Shown: positions 1 through 8,845 of the stretch, one piece after another
How the letters are laid out: each line of letters opens with the position of its first letter
How positions within the stretch are numbered: the stretch's first letter is position 1
DNA from: Bacillota bacterium
Lineage (GTDB): Bacteria; Bacillota; Clostridia; Oscillospirales; Ruminococcaceae
Direction: 5' to 3'
NCBI GenBank assembly: GCA_023412215.1
Contig: JAEYNX010000014.1
Span: 310,001 to 374,000, forward strand
Length of the DNA: 64,000 bases
Notes under the pieces: generated by a model
The model's database searches: none
The model's input: the letters and a program-made list of their open reading frames with translations, nothing else
Told to the model about the DNA's origin: nothing
Position numbers and translations under genes: made by a program

Positions 1-287
1 TGATGCACCAATTTACGAAAACTCCTTACAAGACATGGAACAACCTGTATAAAGCGCTCGAGCCCTACAAAAGCCGCCTAGGCGATAAGGTTCATCAGCT
101 TGACCAGTTGATGGTTCAGATAACTGACATGCTGACCTTTGAGGATTTTTCCAGCACCAAGCCGCTGGACAATGTTTGGCTGCTCGGGTATTCCTCACAG
201 CGGCAGGTACTCCTTGAGGAGAAGGAAGCCCGCATTGCCCGTAAGAAACTGAAAGACCAGCAAGCTCAGCAAACAGAGACGAAATAA
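1..287 (+). CDS. cas8c: Cas8c (Csd1), C-terminal end only
   Basis: This is the last ~95 codons of the large subunit of the type I-C Cascade complex, which recognises the PAM and recruits Cas3. The reading frame is already open at the left edge, so the gene begins outside the window; the first visible ATG at position 3 is internal. The tail is charged, with many Lys, Glu and Gln (KLKDQQAQQTETK at the end), as is common in Csd1 proteins. It ends in TAA 24 bases before cas7, which has its own GGAGAG Shine-Dalgarno site. The identification rests mainly on operon position (directly upstream of cas7-cas4-cas1-cas2 with a type I-C repeat) and on the look of the fragment. cas3 and cas5c are expected further upstream, outside the window. 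Confidence 0.85.
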   Translation, partial: MHQFTKTPYKTWNNLYKALEPYKSRLGDKVHQLDQLMVQITDMLTFEDFSSTKPLDNVWLLGYSSQRQVLLEEKEARIARKKLKDQQAQQTETK

Positions 288-311
288 GATTAATGATAAG
301 GAGAGATTAAG

Positions 312-1172
312 ATGAATGTATTAAATCACAAGGTAGATTTTGCAGTAGTGGTATGGGTTAAAAACGCCAATCCCAACGGTGACCCGCTCAACGGGAACCG
401 CCCTCGCGAGGATTACGACGGCTTCGGAGAGATATCGGACGTATGCTTAAAGCGTAAGATTCGCAACCGCCTGCAGGATATGGGGCAGAATATCTTCGTG
501 CAGTCCGACGACCGCGCAACGGACGGCTTTAAAAGCCTCAGAGACCGTGCCAGCGGCAATTCCGCTTTGAAAAAGGCGGAGGGCGAAAAAGACAAAGAGC
601 AGTACGCCAAGATCGCCTGTGAATCGTGGATTGACGTACGCAGCTTTGGACAGGTGTTCGCGTTCTCTAGCGACAAGAAGGGCGAAGGCGTTTCGGTAGG
701 CGTTCGCGGGCCGGTATCCGTCCACAGCGCAATCAGCGTACTGCCCATACAGATTTCCAGCATGCAGATTACCAAAAGCGTTAACAGCGAGACCAGCGAA
801 AAGAAATCCTCCGACACTATGGGCACCAAGCATCGCGTGGATTACGGCATGTATGTGTTCTATGGCAGTATCAACCCACAGCTTGCCTCCAAAACCGGGT
901 TTTCGGATACCGACGCACAGTTTATCCATGCAGCGCTGAAAACACTGTTTGAAAATGATGTTTCCTCAGCCCGCCCCGACGGCAGCATGGAGGTAATGAA
1001 GATGTTCTGGTGGGAGCACAACTGCCCAAGTGGCCAGTATTCTTCCGCCAAGGTACACCGCTTAGTAAAGGTTGAGCTAAAAAAAGACCTCGACCCGAAG
1101 CAAGTCACATCCTACGATATTAGTGCTGCTCCGCTTGAAGGCCTTATCCCCGATGTGTATGAAGGAGTATGA
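312..1172 (+). CDS. cas7: Cas7c (Csd2) Cascade backbone protein
   Basis: 286 residues, the usual size for type I-C Cas7. Several copies polymerise along the crRNA to form the Cascade backbone. The N-terminus (VVWVKNANPNGDPLNGNRPR) is the characteristic RAMP start of the Csd2/Csh2 group, with the NPNGDP signature. The mid-region GTKHRVDYGMYVFYGSINP and the late tract MKMFWWEHN also fit the family. The start at 312 follows GGAGAG at the usual distance. The stop overlaps the start of cas4 by 14 bases, indicating translational coupling. Confidence 0.96.
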   Translation: MNVLNHKVDFAVVVWVKNANPNGDPLNGNRPREDYDGFGEISDVCLKRKIRNRLQDMGQNIFVQSDDRATDGFKSLRDRASGNSALKKAEGEKDKEQYAKIACESWIDVRSFGQVFAFSSDKKGEGVSVGVRGPVSVHSAISVLPIQISSMQITKSVNSETSEKKSSDTMGTKHRVDYGMYVFYGSINPQLASKTGFSDTDAQFIHAALKTLFENDVSSARPDGSMEVMKMFWWEHNCPSGQYSSAKVHRLVKVELKKDLDPKQVTSYDISAAPLEGLIPDVYEGV

Positions 1173-1827
1173 CGAGGAGGACTTCCTGCTGCTCTCCGGC
1201 ATACAGCACTTCACCTTCTGCCGCCGGCAATGGGCGCTGATACATATCGAGCAGCAGTGGAACGAAAACCTGCGCACGGTGGAGGGGCATATTTTGCACG
1301 AAAGGGCACACGACGGCTTTTCAAGCGAGAAGCGGGGCGATGTCATCACCTCCCGTGGGATGCCCGTCTTTTCGCGCACTTTGGGGGCAAACGGCGTGTG
1401 CGATATTGTCGAGCTGCGCCTTGACGGAAACGGCGTAACCCTCACAGGGCGGGAAGGGCGATACCTTCCCGTGCCTGTGGAGTATAAGCGCGGCAAGCCG
1501 AAGGAGGGCGACGAGGATACCCTGCAGCTCGCGGCGCAGGCCATCTGCCTTGAAGAGATGCTGCTGTGCAGCGTACCCTATGGCTACCTGTACTACGGCG
1601 AAACCAACCACCGCACACGGGTGGAGGTCGACGGCGCGCTGCGCGATAAAGTTTATGCCGCCTTTACCGAGATGCACGAGCTGTATGAGCGGCGCTATAC
1701 CCCGAGGGTAAAGCCCACCAAGGCCTGCAGCGCCTGCTCCCTGCGCGACTTATGCCTGCCCAAGCTGTTAAAAGCAGCCTCCGCGGCAGATTACCTGAAA
1801 AACAGGATAGAGGAGGTGACACCATGA
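1159..1827 (+). CDS. cas4: Cas4 exonuclease for spacer processing
   Basis: 222 residues. Cas4 is an iron-sulphur nuclease that works with Cas1-Cas2, trimming prespacers and selecting those with the right PAM. The N-terminus (DFLLLSGIQHFTFCRRQWAL) carries the first cluster cysteine. The other three are in CSACSLRDLC near residue 190, so all four Fe-S ligands are present. The nuclease core is seen in VEYKRGKP (PD-ExK type Glu-x-Lys) and a later QLAAQAICLEE helix. Upstream ATGs at 1123 and 1153 are in frame, but the start at 1159 (MKEYDEEDF) matches the family N-terminus. The end overlaps cas1 in an ATGA. Confidence 0.96.
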   Translation: MKEYDEEDFLLLSGIQHFTFCRRQWALIHIEQQWNENLRTVEGHILHERAHDGFSSEKRGDVITSRGMPVFSRTLGANGVCDIVELRLDGNGVTLTGREGRYLPVPVEYKRGKPKEGDEDTLQLAAQAICLEEMLLCSVPYGYLYYGETNHRTRVEVDGALRDKVYAAFTEMHELYERRYTPRVKPTKACSACSLRDLCLPKLLKAASAADYLKNRIEEVTP

Positions 1828-2855
1828 AAAAGCTGCTCAACACGCTCTATGTCACCTCGCCCGATACCTACCTCTCTCTCGACGGTGAGAACATCGTAGT
1901 ACTGAAAGAAGAAGCCGAGGCGGCTCGACTGCCGCTGCACAACCTCGAGGGCATCGTAGCCTTTGGGTATACCGGCGCGAGCCCTGCGCTGATGGGCGCG
2001 TGCGTGAAACGAAACATTGCGCTCACCTTCATGACACAGAGCGGCCGCTTCCTCGCCCGGGCGGTGGGGGAAGTAAACGGCAATGTCACGTTGCGCAAGG
2101 AACAGTACCGCATCTCGGATGATGAGGGTCAAAGCGCGCGGCTGGCGGCACGGTTTATCCTCGGCAAGCTGTTCAACGCCCGATGGGTGCTGGAGCGCGC
2201 CACGCGCGACTATCCCACGCGCCTGGATGTGGAGAAACTCAAAGGCGTCTCACAGTCGCTGGCGGAATCGATCCGGCTGGCGGCCGACTGTTCTGACCTC
2301 AAGCAGCTGCGCGGTATCGAGGGGGAGGCCGCGAGCCTGTATTTCAATGTCTTCGATGATTTAATCCTGCAGCAAAAGGAGGGCTTCACGTTTCAGGGGC
2401 GAAACCGGCGTCCGCCGCTGGATAGTGTGAATGCCCTGCTCTCGTTTGTCTACACGCTTCTTGCGCACGACTGTGCCGCGGCGCTGGAGGGGGCGGGGCT
2501 GGACGCCTATGTGGGTTTTCTTCACCGCGACCGCCCGGGCCGAATCTCGCTGGCGCTGGACCTCATGGAGGAACTGCGCAGTGTGTATGCCGACCGTTTT
2601 GTGCTCTCGCTCATCAACCGCCGCGAGATCACGCCAAGCGGCTTTACCCGCAAGGAGAATGGTGCCGTTATCATGGAGGACGATACCCGCAAGGCAGTGC
2701 TGCGCGCGTGGCAGGAACGCAAGCAGGAGCAAATCACCCACCCGTACCTCGAGGAAAAGACGGAATGGGGGCTCATCCCGCATGTGCAGGCCATGCTGCT
2801 GGCCCGGTTTATCCGTGGCGACCTCGATGATTATCCCCCGTTTTTGTGGAAGTAG
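1824..2855 (+). CDS. cas1: Cas1 integrase
   Basis: 343 residues, typical for type I-C Cas1. It is the metal-dependent integrase that inserts new spacers at the leader end of the array. The start ATG overlaps the cas4 stop (ATGA) and is preceded by AGGAGGTGAC. Catalytic-region features are visible: an Asn/Glu helix (IRLAADCSDLKQLRGIEGEAA, with the Glu ligand in GIEGEA), the core FQGRNRRPPLDSVNALLSF, and GFLHRDRPGRISLALDLMEE with the His and Asp/Glu ligands. All look intact, so adaptation should be possible. It ends in TAG eight bases before the cas2 start. Confidence 0.97.
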   Translation: MKKLLNTLYVTSPDTYLSLDGENIVVLKEEAEAARLPLHNLEGIVAFGYTGASPALMGACVKRNIALTFMTQSGRFLARAVGEVNGNVTLRKEQYRISDDEGQSARLAARFILGKLFNARWVLERATRDYPTRLDVEKLKGVSQSLAESIRLAADCSDLKQLRGIEGEAASLYFNVFDDLILQQKEGFTFQGRNRRPPLDSVNALLSFVYTLLAHDCAAALEGAGLDAYVGFLHRDRPGRISLALDLMEELRSVYADRFVLSLINRREITPSGFTRKENGAVIMEDDTRKAVLRAWQERKQEQITHPYLEEKTEWGLIPHVQAMLLARFIRGDLDDYPPFLWK

Positions 2856-2863
2856 GTGAAGAG

Positions 2864-3154
2864 ATGCTCGTACTGATTACCTATGACGTGAATACCGAAA
2901 CTGCCGCGGGGCGAAAGCGCCTGCGCAAGGTGGCAAAGCAGTGCGTGAACTATGGCCAGCGCGTGCAAAACTCTGTTTTTGAGTGTGTACTGGATGCCGC
3001 GAAGTGCCGTGAGGTGCAGCATATTCTCGAACAGATTATCGACAAGGATAAGGACAGCCTCAGGTTCTACTATCTGGGCAACCACTATCAAAGTAAGGTA
3101 GAGCATATCGGTGCCAAACCCTCCTTTGATGTGGAGGGCACACTGCTGGTGTAG
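2864..3154 (+). CDS. cas2: Cas2 adaptation protein
   Basis: 96 residues, the normal size. Cas2 dimers hold two Cas1 dimers in the integration complex. The start ATG at 2864 (MLVLITYDVNTE) follows GGTGAAGAG; a longer in-frame start at 2846 would lie inside cas1 and add residues not seen in the family. The ferredoxin-like fold begins with the LITYDV strand carrying the conserved Asp. RRLRKVAKQC-like and RVQNSVFECVL segments follow as in other type I-C Cas2 proteins. It is the last gene of the cas operon; the CRISPR leader follows directly. Confidence 0.97.
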   Translation: MLVLITYDVNTETAAGRKRLRKVAKQCVNYGQRVQNSVFECVLDAAKCREVQHILEQIIDKDKDSLRFYYLGNHYQSKVEHIGAKPSFDVEGTLLV

Positions 3155-3325
3155 TGCGAACCCAAAGCAACCACAAAAATGGTGGGGGCTTCGCACCATA
3201 TTAAGCTGCTGCTCTTGCTTATACAGACATTATTTTTCGTAGCTTTTTTAGGAATTGAGCAACAGTATTGTTAAAGATGTAGGATGAGGATCCTAGTATT
3301 GGAGGCACTGTTGTGTGTTTTTGCT
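3155..3325 (+). promoter_or_regulatory. CRISPR leader region
   Basis: 171 bases between the cas2 stop and the first repeat, AT-rich towards the array, with runs such as ATTATTTTT and GCTTTTTTAGG. Type I-C leaders lie here and carry the array promoter and the integration signals. An imperfect inverted repeat (GTGCGAA at 3154-3160, TTCGCAC at 3190-3196) could form a hairpin at the end of the cas mRNA, but no T-run follows it. I could not identify a convincing -35/-10 pair. Confidence 0.7.
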
Positions 3326-6300
3326 GTCGCTCCCTACGCGGGAGCGTGGATTGAAATTACTGTTATGAGTGCTCCTGCCGAGCTCGATACTGTCGCTCCC
3401 TACGCGGGAGCGTGGATTGAAATTTATGTGTGGAGTAAACCTTATATAACTGCTTCTGGTCGCTCCCTACGCGGGAGCGTGGATTGAAATTCTCCCCCAA
3501 TGTCATAAGCCGGCGCAATTCCTCGTCGCTCCCTACGCGGGAGCGTGGATTGAAATAGAATGAAGTAGATGTTATATACCACTATGGCAATGTCGCTCCC
3601 TACGCGGGAGCGTGGATTGAAATTGGGTGAGCAGCCACATGAGCGACACAGGGAAATTGTCGCTCCCTACGCGGGAGCGTGGATTGAAATGATTACCGCC
3701 CATGAAATTTGCACCGTAGACCAAAAGTCGCTCCCTACGCGGGAGCGTGGATTGAAATTCAAAGTCCTCACGGTCATAAACCTTAACCGAGGTGTCGCTC
3801 CCTACGCGGGAGCGTGGATTGAAATAGAAGAATTTGTCGGGGAGGATTCCTCGGGAGTTCGTCGCTCCCTACGCGGGAGCGTGGATTGAAATACCTTTTT
3901 ATAAGGAGGTGTTTGTATTATGGCTGTCGCTCCCTACGCGGGAGCGTGGATTGAAATGGATATAAGCTATTCTGCACCTTGTCGACGATGGGGTCGCTCC
4001 CTACGCGGGAGCGTGGATTGAAATTCAAACACAATAACGCCTCCTGTTTTAAAGCAGGTCGCTCCCTACGCGGGAGCGTGGATTGAAATTGAACTAGTAT
4101 CCTCGGCGGGCACATCCAGCGGGTCGCTCCCTACGCGGGAGCGTGGATTGAAATAAACACCGCACTAAGCTGCTTACGCAGAGTATCAGGTCGCTCCCTA
4201 CGCGGGAGCGTGGATTGAAATATTTTACCAATTTTATCATACAATCATACTGTTGGTCGCTCCCTACGCGGGAGCGTGGATTGAAATAGCCGTTCCCCGC
4301 GGCGATTTAAGATTGAAAGGATGTCGCTCCCTACGCGGGAGCGTGGATTGAAATAAATGCTTAATTCGGCGGTCAAGAAAGATTACGTGTCGCTCCCTAC
4401 GCGGGAGCGTGGATTGAAATTCGAAATCCTCACGGTCATACACCTTTACCGACGTCGCTCCCTACGCGGGAGCGTGGATTGAAATCGAAAATCATCATCA
4501 GATACATAAACAATACCTGTCGCTCCCTACGCGGGAGCGTGGATTGAAATACATCTTTATGCGGACGTCGACCATAAAAATAGATGTCGCTCCCTACGCG
4601 GGAGCGTGGATTGAAATGACGCTTGTAACCGCCTGTAGTGTGAATATAATGTCGCTCCCTACGCGGGAGCGTGGATTGAAATTCGATGATGTGTCAGAAA
4701 ATGGTATCTCCAATGAGTCGCTCCCTACGCGGGAGCGTGGATTGAAATCATAAGTACCACGAAACAATAGAAAATCACTTGCAGGTCGCTCCCTACGCGG
4801 GAGCGTGGATTGAAATTATACTCAGCCAAAGTACAATAAGGGAAATGAGCAGTCGCTCCCTACGCGGGAGCGTGGATTGAAATATCTGAAACATAAATAA
4901 TACCCACAGCAGTAACAAGTCGCTCCCTACGCGGGAGCGTGGATTGAAATCCAATGTGTTTTTGATTCTGTTTGATGGGATTGTAGTCGCTCCCTACGCG
5001 GGAGCGTGGATTGAAATATTTTATCTGTTGTATATGTGCTGCCCGTTGCTCGTCGCTCCCTACGCGGGAGCGTGGATTGAAATATTTTGATTCGCCGCGG
5101 GGAACGGCTAAATCTGGTCGCTCCCTACGCGGGAGCGTGGATTGAAATATTCGTCAAGCGTATCTGCCAGCTCGTGGGCTCGGGTCGCTCCCTACGCGGG
5201 AGCGTGGATTGAAATATAACCTCTCCCGCGATTGTACCTCCAGTCATGAGGTCGCTCCCTACGCGGGAGCGTGGATTGAAATATCGGGAATCTTCCAGCC
5301 GACGAACTTGGCGAAGTCGCTCCCTACGCGGGAGCGTGGATTGAAATGCCTTTGTCCTGATGCTCTGCGTAAGCAGTTGAGTCGCTCCCTACGCGGGAGC
5401 GTGGATTGAAATCATTAGACCTATTGATAAAACTAGCAAAATATTGTCGCTCCCTACGCGGGAGCGTGGATTGAAATTGGCGGGAAATCCTTGCTTTGAG
5501 CCGACGAAAAGTCGCTCCCTACGCGGGAGCGTGGATTGAAATTTTCTGCAGGTGCATTAAGGGATTGGGTGATTAGTCGCTCCCTACGCGGGAGCGTGGA
5601 TTGAAATATCCGCAACTTGACGTCCGAGACGGCCTGCAGATGTCGCTCCCTACGCGGGAGCGTGGATTGAAATTATTTCTGCCGGTACCGCTCGCGGCCG
5701 GCAGAAGTCGCTCCCTACGCGGGAGCGTGGATTGAAATACACCCCAAACGGTAATTGTAACGGGCGGCGGTGTCGCTCCCTACGCGGGAGCGTGGATTGA
5801 AATTGCCTGCCATTATCAATCATCTTTGGACGAAAATGTCGCTCCCTACGCGGGAGCGTGGATTGAAATACACCCCAAACGGTAATTGTAACGGGCGGCG
5901 GTGTCGCTCCCTACGCGGGAGCGTGGATTGAAATTCAACAGCATATGGAAGATGGCTGGAATATATGCCGTCGCTCCCTACGCGGGAGCGTGGATTGAAA
6001 TGTATGCCCAACTTACCTGAGGTCGCTCATATCCGGTCGCTCCCTACGCGGGAGCGTGGATTGAAATTGGGCTTATCGTGTCCGCTGTTATAGCAAACCG
6101 ATGTCGCTCCCTACGCGGGAGCGTGGATTGAAATTACGACAAGCTGAAACACACTTATTTTTTTTGCTGTCGCTCCCTACGCGGGAGCGTGGATTGAAAT
6201 GTATATTAATGGATTGATTACAACTGATTATGCGTGTCGCTCCCTACGCGGGAGCGTGGATTGAAATTAAGTACTGTAGTTATTGGTGCTGTTACATATG

Positions 6301-7602
6301 GTGTCGCTCCCTACGCGGGAGCGTGGATTGAAATGTGCTGATATAGATCTGGTCACCGTATTTATGCCGGTCGCTCCCTACGCGGGAGCGTGGATTGAAA
6401 TAGAGAAGTTATATCTATCGACCTTTTCCCCATCGGTCGCTCCCTACGCGGGAGCGTGGATTGAAATCAGAGGGTTTGTGCTGCGGCAGCGGCGGTTGCC
6501 GAGTCGCTCCCTACGCGGGAGCGTGGATTGAAATCGAAGACTGCATTTTTGTAGAGTATGTAGACGCTGTCGCTCCCTACGCGGGAGCGTGGATTGAAAT
6601 AAAGAGAGCGGCACAATGGTGTGCACAAGGATCAGTCGCTCCCTACGCGGGAGCGTGGATTGAAATGCCATAATTTTAAGCATCCGGGTAATCTCTGAAA
6701 GTCGCTCCCTACGCGGGAGCGTGGATTGAAATTGTTGTTCCGAGCGAAGATGATCTTCCGTTTTAGTCGCTCCCTACGCGGGAGCGTGGATTGAAATACC
6801 ACGCAGAAGATCGGGTTGGCGCAGGACGCAAGTCGCTCCCTACGCGGGAGCGTGGATTGAAATACTTGTCAGATGCGTCTCCAGCTCCGGACGCGATGTC
6901 GCTCCCTACGCGGGAGCGTGGATTGAAATCCAGCTTAACGCGTCTTGTAAACTCCGCCGCCGCTGTCGCTCCCTACGCGGGAGCGTGGATTGAAATTAAA
7001 CTGACTGTATGTATGTCAACCCTGTGTGCATAGTCGCTCCCTACGCGGGAGCGTGGATTGAAATTGATCAATACTGCTTTAGATGGAGCATTCTTAACTT
7101 GTCGCTCCCTACGCGGGAGCGTGGATTGAAATCAGAATACCTCCGGCCTCATCGAGTACCTCGTCAACAGTCGCTCCCTACGCGGGAGCGTGGATTGAAA
7201 TCTATTTGTAGGCTTATTTAGACAACCACATACAGGGTCGCTCCCTACGCGGGAGCGTGGATTGAAATATTCAGCGCAAGATAAATTGCAAATGATTGTG
7301 TCGTCGCTCCCTACGCGGGAGCGTGGATTGAAATGCCTGTATAGAACTCTTTTACCTTACCGTCACTTGGTCGCTCCCTACGCGGGAGCGTGGATTGAAA
7401 TACCATGCAGGCGTCTTTGCGTGCGCTGGTGGGCAAGGTCGCTCCCTACGCGGGCGCGTGGATTGAAATATGGGTCGGAGGAGTGCAGATCACCGCCGTG
7501 GGAGTCGCACCCTACGCGGGAGCGTGGATTGAAATGTGTAGCGCAGCAACTGGAAAACCCGGTGTCTGGGGTCGCTCCCTACGCGGGAGCGTGGATTGTA
7601 AT
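3326..7602 (+). CRISPR. Type I-C CRISPR array, 65 repeats and 64 spacers
   Basis: The 32-base repeat starts GTCGCTCCCTACGCGGGAGC and ends GTGGATTGAAAT. The inner palindrome GCTCCC...GGGAGC and the ATTGAAAT tail are typical of type I-C. Counting starts one by one gave repeats at 3326, 3392, 3459 ... 7438, 7504 and 7571. Spacers are 33-37 bases. The leader end is at cas2. The last three repeats carry changes (AGCG to CGCG in the repeat at 7438, GCTCC to GCACC at 7504, TGAAAT to TGTAAT at 7571), as expected at the old, distal end. Short open frames through the array encode repeat-derived peptides such as VAPYAGAWIEI and SLPTRERGLK and are not genes. Confidence 0.99.
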
Positions 7603-7660
7603 AAACCACTCGCCTAAGTTGTAGCTTTCATAGATAGACTGTACATATTCTCACTTTGTA

Positions 7661-7690
7661 ACAGCCCTTTTCAGGGGCTGTTTTCTTTTT
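7661..7690 (+). terminator. Rho-independent terminator after the CRISPR array
   Basis: ACAGCCC TTTTCA GGGGCTGT forms a hairpin followed by TTTCTTTTT. It lies 58 bases after the last repeat and would end the pre-crRNA transcript. Confidence 0.75.
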
Positions 7691-7754
7691 GCTACCGCTT
7701 TCGCTTTGTACATTTAAACACTGTTTTAACCCAAAGAATCGTTGTTTTAATTAC

Positions 7755-7783
7755 TACCAAACCCACCATAAATATGCTATAAT
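7755..7783 (+). promoter_or_regulatory. Promoter of the ABC-2 exporter operon
   Basis: Extended -10 TGCTATAAT at 7775-7783. The -35 (TACCAA) is weak, which an extended -10 can offset. The first gene starts 70 bases downstream. Confidence 0.6.
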
Positions 7784-7852
7784 TTTAGCGCTGTTTTTAA
7801 GCTCGCTTTATGGCGATCATGTGAATTCTGTTAAACATCGAGGTGTAGAGAC

Positions 7853-8845
7853 TTGGCAATCGTTGAAGTACAGGGCTTGGCGAAAACGTTTGAATACTAT
7901 AAAAAGCAGGAGGGGCTGGCCGCCTCGCTGCGCGGGCTGGTGCACTGCGAAAAGCTGTATAAAGAGGCCGTCAAGGGCATCGATTTTTCTATCGAACGCG
8001 GCGAGATGGTCGGCTTTCTGGGGCCGAACGGCGCCGGTAAAACCACCACCCTCAAGATGCTCTCGGGCATCCTCTTCCCCACCAAGGGCGAGGCGCGGGT
8101 GATGGGGTATGTGCCGTGGGAACGAAAAAAGCCCTTCAAGATGCGCTTTGCCATCGTGATGGGGCAAAAGAGCCAGCTGTGGTGGGACCTGCCCGCCGTG
8201 GAGTCGCTCGCGCTCAACCGGCATATCTACGAGCTGGACGACGCCACCTACCGCCGCACGCTGGGGGAGCTTACCGAGCTGTTGGATGTCAAAGACCTGC
8301 TGGGCGTGCAGGTGCGCAGGCTGTCGCTGGGTGAGCGCATGAAGATGGAGCTGATCGCGTCGCTCTTGCACAAGCCCGAGGTCATGTTCTTAGACGAGCC
8401 CACCATCGGGCTGGACATCATCTCCCAGCAGCGCATCCGCGATTTTTTGCGCTACTACAACAAGGAGACGCAGACGACCATCATCCTCACCAGCCACTAT
8501 ACCAGCGATATTCAGGATTTATGCAAGCGCACCATCGTCATCGGCGAAGGCGCGCTGGTGTATGACGGGCCGCTCCTGCAGATTAACAGCCTGTTTGGGG
8601 AACGAAAGCTCATCAAGATAAGCCTCTCCGAGCCGCTTGAGAGAGCGCAGCTTGAGCGCTTCGGCACCGTCCGCAGCCACGACGGGGCGCAGGCGGTGCT
8701 GGAGGTAAGCCGCGACACCGTGCGCGAGGTCTCCTCCGCGGTGCTGGAGAAGCTGCCGGTGGTGGATTTTAACATCGAAGACATACCGGTGGAGGAAGGC
8801 ATTGCCCGCCTCTACCAAAGAGGGCTTCATCATGTGGATGCGTAA
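7853..8845 (+). CDS. ABC-2 type exporter, ATP-binding protein (COG4586-like)
   Basis: 330 residues. Cytoplasmic ATPase of an exporter with two dissimilar permeases. Walker A is GPNGAGKTTT near residue 62, the signature is LSLGERMKMELIA near 160 and Walker B is VMFLDEPTIGLD near 180. The long N-terminal insert (YYKKQEGLAASLRGLVHCEKLYKEAV in two parts) before the first core strand is typical of COG4586 rather than ordinary DrrA-type ATPases. The start is TTG at 7853 after GAGGTG; no ATG is available at a suitable place. The end overlaps the next gene by 14 bases. The substrate is unknown. Confidence 0.85.
   Translation: MAIVEVQGLAKTFEYYKKQEGLAASLRGLVHCEKLYKEAVKGIDFSIERGEMVGFLGPNGAGKTTTLKMLSGILFPTKGEARVMGYVPWERKKPFKMRFAIVMGQKSQLWWDLPAVESLALNRHIYELDDATYRRTLGELTELLDVKDLLGVQVRRLSLGERMKMELIASLLHKPEVMFLDEPTIGLDIISQQRIRDFLRYYNKETQTTIILTSHYTSDIQDLCKRTIVIGEGALVYDGPLLQINSLFGERKLIKISLSEPLERAQLERFGTVRSHDGAQAVLEVSRDTVREVSSAVLEKLPVVDFNIEDIPVEEGIARLYQRGLHHVDA

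Noticed and set aside
3284..7624. Many open frames through the CRISPR array
   Set aside because: They encode only the repeat peptides VAPYAGAWIEI or SLPTRERGLK joined by spacer residues and have no ribosome sites.
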